From Trichormus_B sp936914905 (GTDB lineage: Bacteria; Cyanobacteriota; Cyanobacteriia; Cyanobacteriales; Nostocaceae): a DNA stretch of 64,000 bases. The DNA is taken from the NCBI RefSeq assembly GCF_039871975.1, contig NZ_JBDPLL010000001.1. One strand, written 5' to 3'. This document shows positions 63,798 through 64,000 of the stretch, piece by piece. The notes beneath the pieces were generated by a model. That model ran no database searches and was not told where the DNA came from. It was given only the letters and a program-made list of their open reading frames with translations. Within the stretch, counting starts at the first letter, position 1, and the number at the start of each line of letters is the position of its first letter. A program made the position numbers and the translations under genes.

Positions 63798-64000
63798 CTG
63801 ATTAAAAACCAAGCTGATTTTGAAAGGGGAAAAAGTGAAGTAAAACTGAAGTATATGCGTCGGTTCTTGGATGATTTCTGGGATTAGTATCGAGATTTAC
63901 TCGCTTACAAAGATGCACCCAGTGAGCAAACAGCTGAAAAACTCCGGTCTGAGTTTTGGAAACTTTTCGGTACTCAAAGTAGTTATCAACAGTTAGATGA
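63798..64000 (+). pseudogene. Remnant running off the right edge, probably transposon-derived
   Basis: The frame reads LIKNQADFERGKSEVKLKYM, RRFLDDFWD, then TAG in place of a likely Glu codon, then YRDLLAYKDAPSEQTAEKLR and SEFWKLFGTQSSYQQLD to the edge. It is helical and charged. I recall similar text in cyanobacterial transposase-associated genes but cannot name the family. Confidence 0.4.

Noticed and set aside
1..64000. tRNA or rRNA genes
   Set aside because: Reading both strands I saw no T-loop GGTTCGANTCC context with matching acceptor stems and no rRNA text; a tRNA scan would settle it.

Overview
The window looks like chromosomal DNA of a filamentous heterocyst-forming cyanobacterium (Nostoc/Anabaena type). 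The evidence is many HIP1 octamers (GCGATCGC), heptanucleotide tandem repeats between genes, and several typically cyanobacterial genes: a DUF3769 outer-membrane protein, a Zn-ribbon Ser/Thr kinase, Uma2 and DUF29 families, pentapeptide-repeat proteins and a CbiM with a fused PDGLE tail. Roughly a third of the sequence is decayed genes and insertion-sequence remnants lying between well-kept housekeeping genes. Such genome erosion is known from the obligate Azolla symbiont 'Nostoc azollae'; that assignment is inference, not proven here.

Layout. 1-1330: 3' part of an LptD-like gene. 1361-5454: graveyard of two sensor kinases, a possible secreted phosphatase remnant, an ISKra4-type element and a Uma2 nuclease. 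5681-8210: SagB-like flavoprotein divergent from an alpha/beta hydrolase. 8291-10523: broken Ser/Thr kinase and broken Rpn-type nuclease. 10560-14003: operon UbiB kinase, ABC ATPase, ABC-2 permease. 14249-21836: envelope and sugar genes (manC, LCP ligase, pentapeptide protein, murJ, lapA-like, phosphohexomutase). 21953-33529: RecB-like nuclease, an unknown 453-aa protein, a transglutaminase with a propeller, a Ca-type P-ATPase, recF with a coupled but broken downstream gene, and a PEP-utilising enzyme. 33563-34796: remnants, including a baeRF3 release-factor-like gene.

34928-49788 is largely a metal-handling region: cbiM-cbiQ-cbiO (Co/Ni uptake), cbtB with a two-domain membrane protein, a two-domain multicopper oxidase, a helix-hairpin-helix lipoprotein, a ferritin-like protein and an FTR1 iron permease. 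It ends in a broken metal or cobalamin binding protein and a broken mobA. Oxidase, ferritin and FTR1 suggest oxidation-coupled iron uptake and storage; ISL3 and IS4/IS701-like remnants have invaded the region.

49979-64000: more remnants (TPR, DUF29, IS630, IS5-like, NB-ARC) around intact genes: a DUF255 thioredoxin-domain protein, clpP, an RNase II/R-family protein with an altered active site, ubiX, and an HTH protein behind a perfect palindrome.

The least expected signals are long perfect inverted repeats inside intact reading frames (phosphohexomutase, P-type ATPase, murJ), a heptamer repeat that has become coding sequence in recF, a 17-bp triplication that exactly explains the mobA frameshift, and a 212-bp tandem duplication spanning the ends of two genes without breaking either. 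No tRNA, rRNA or CRISPR array was seen.
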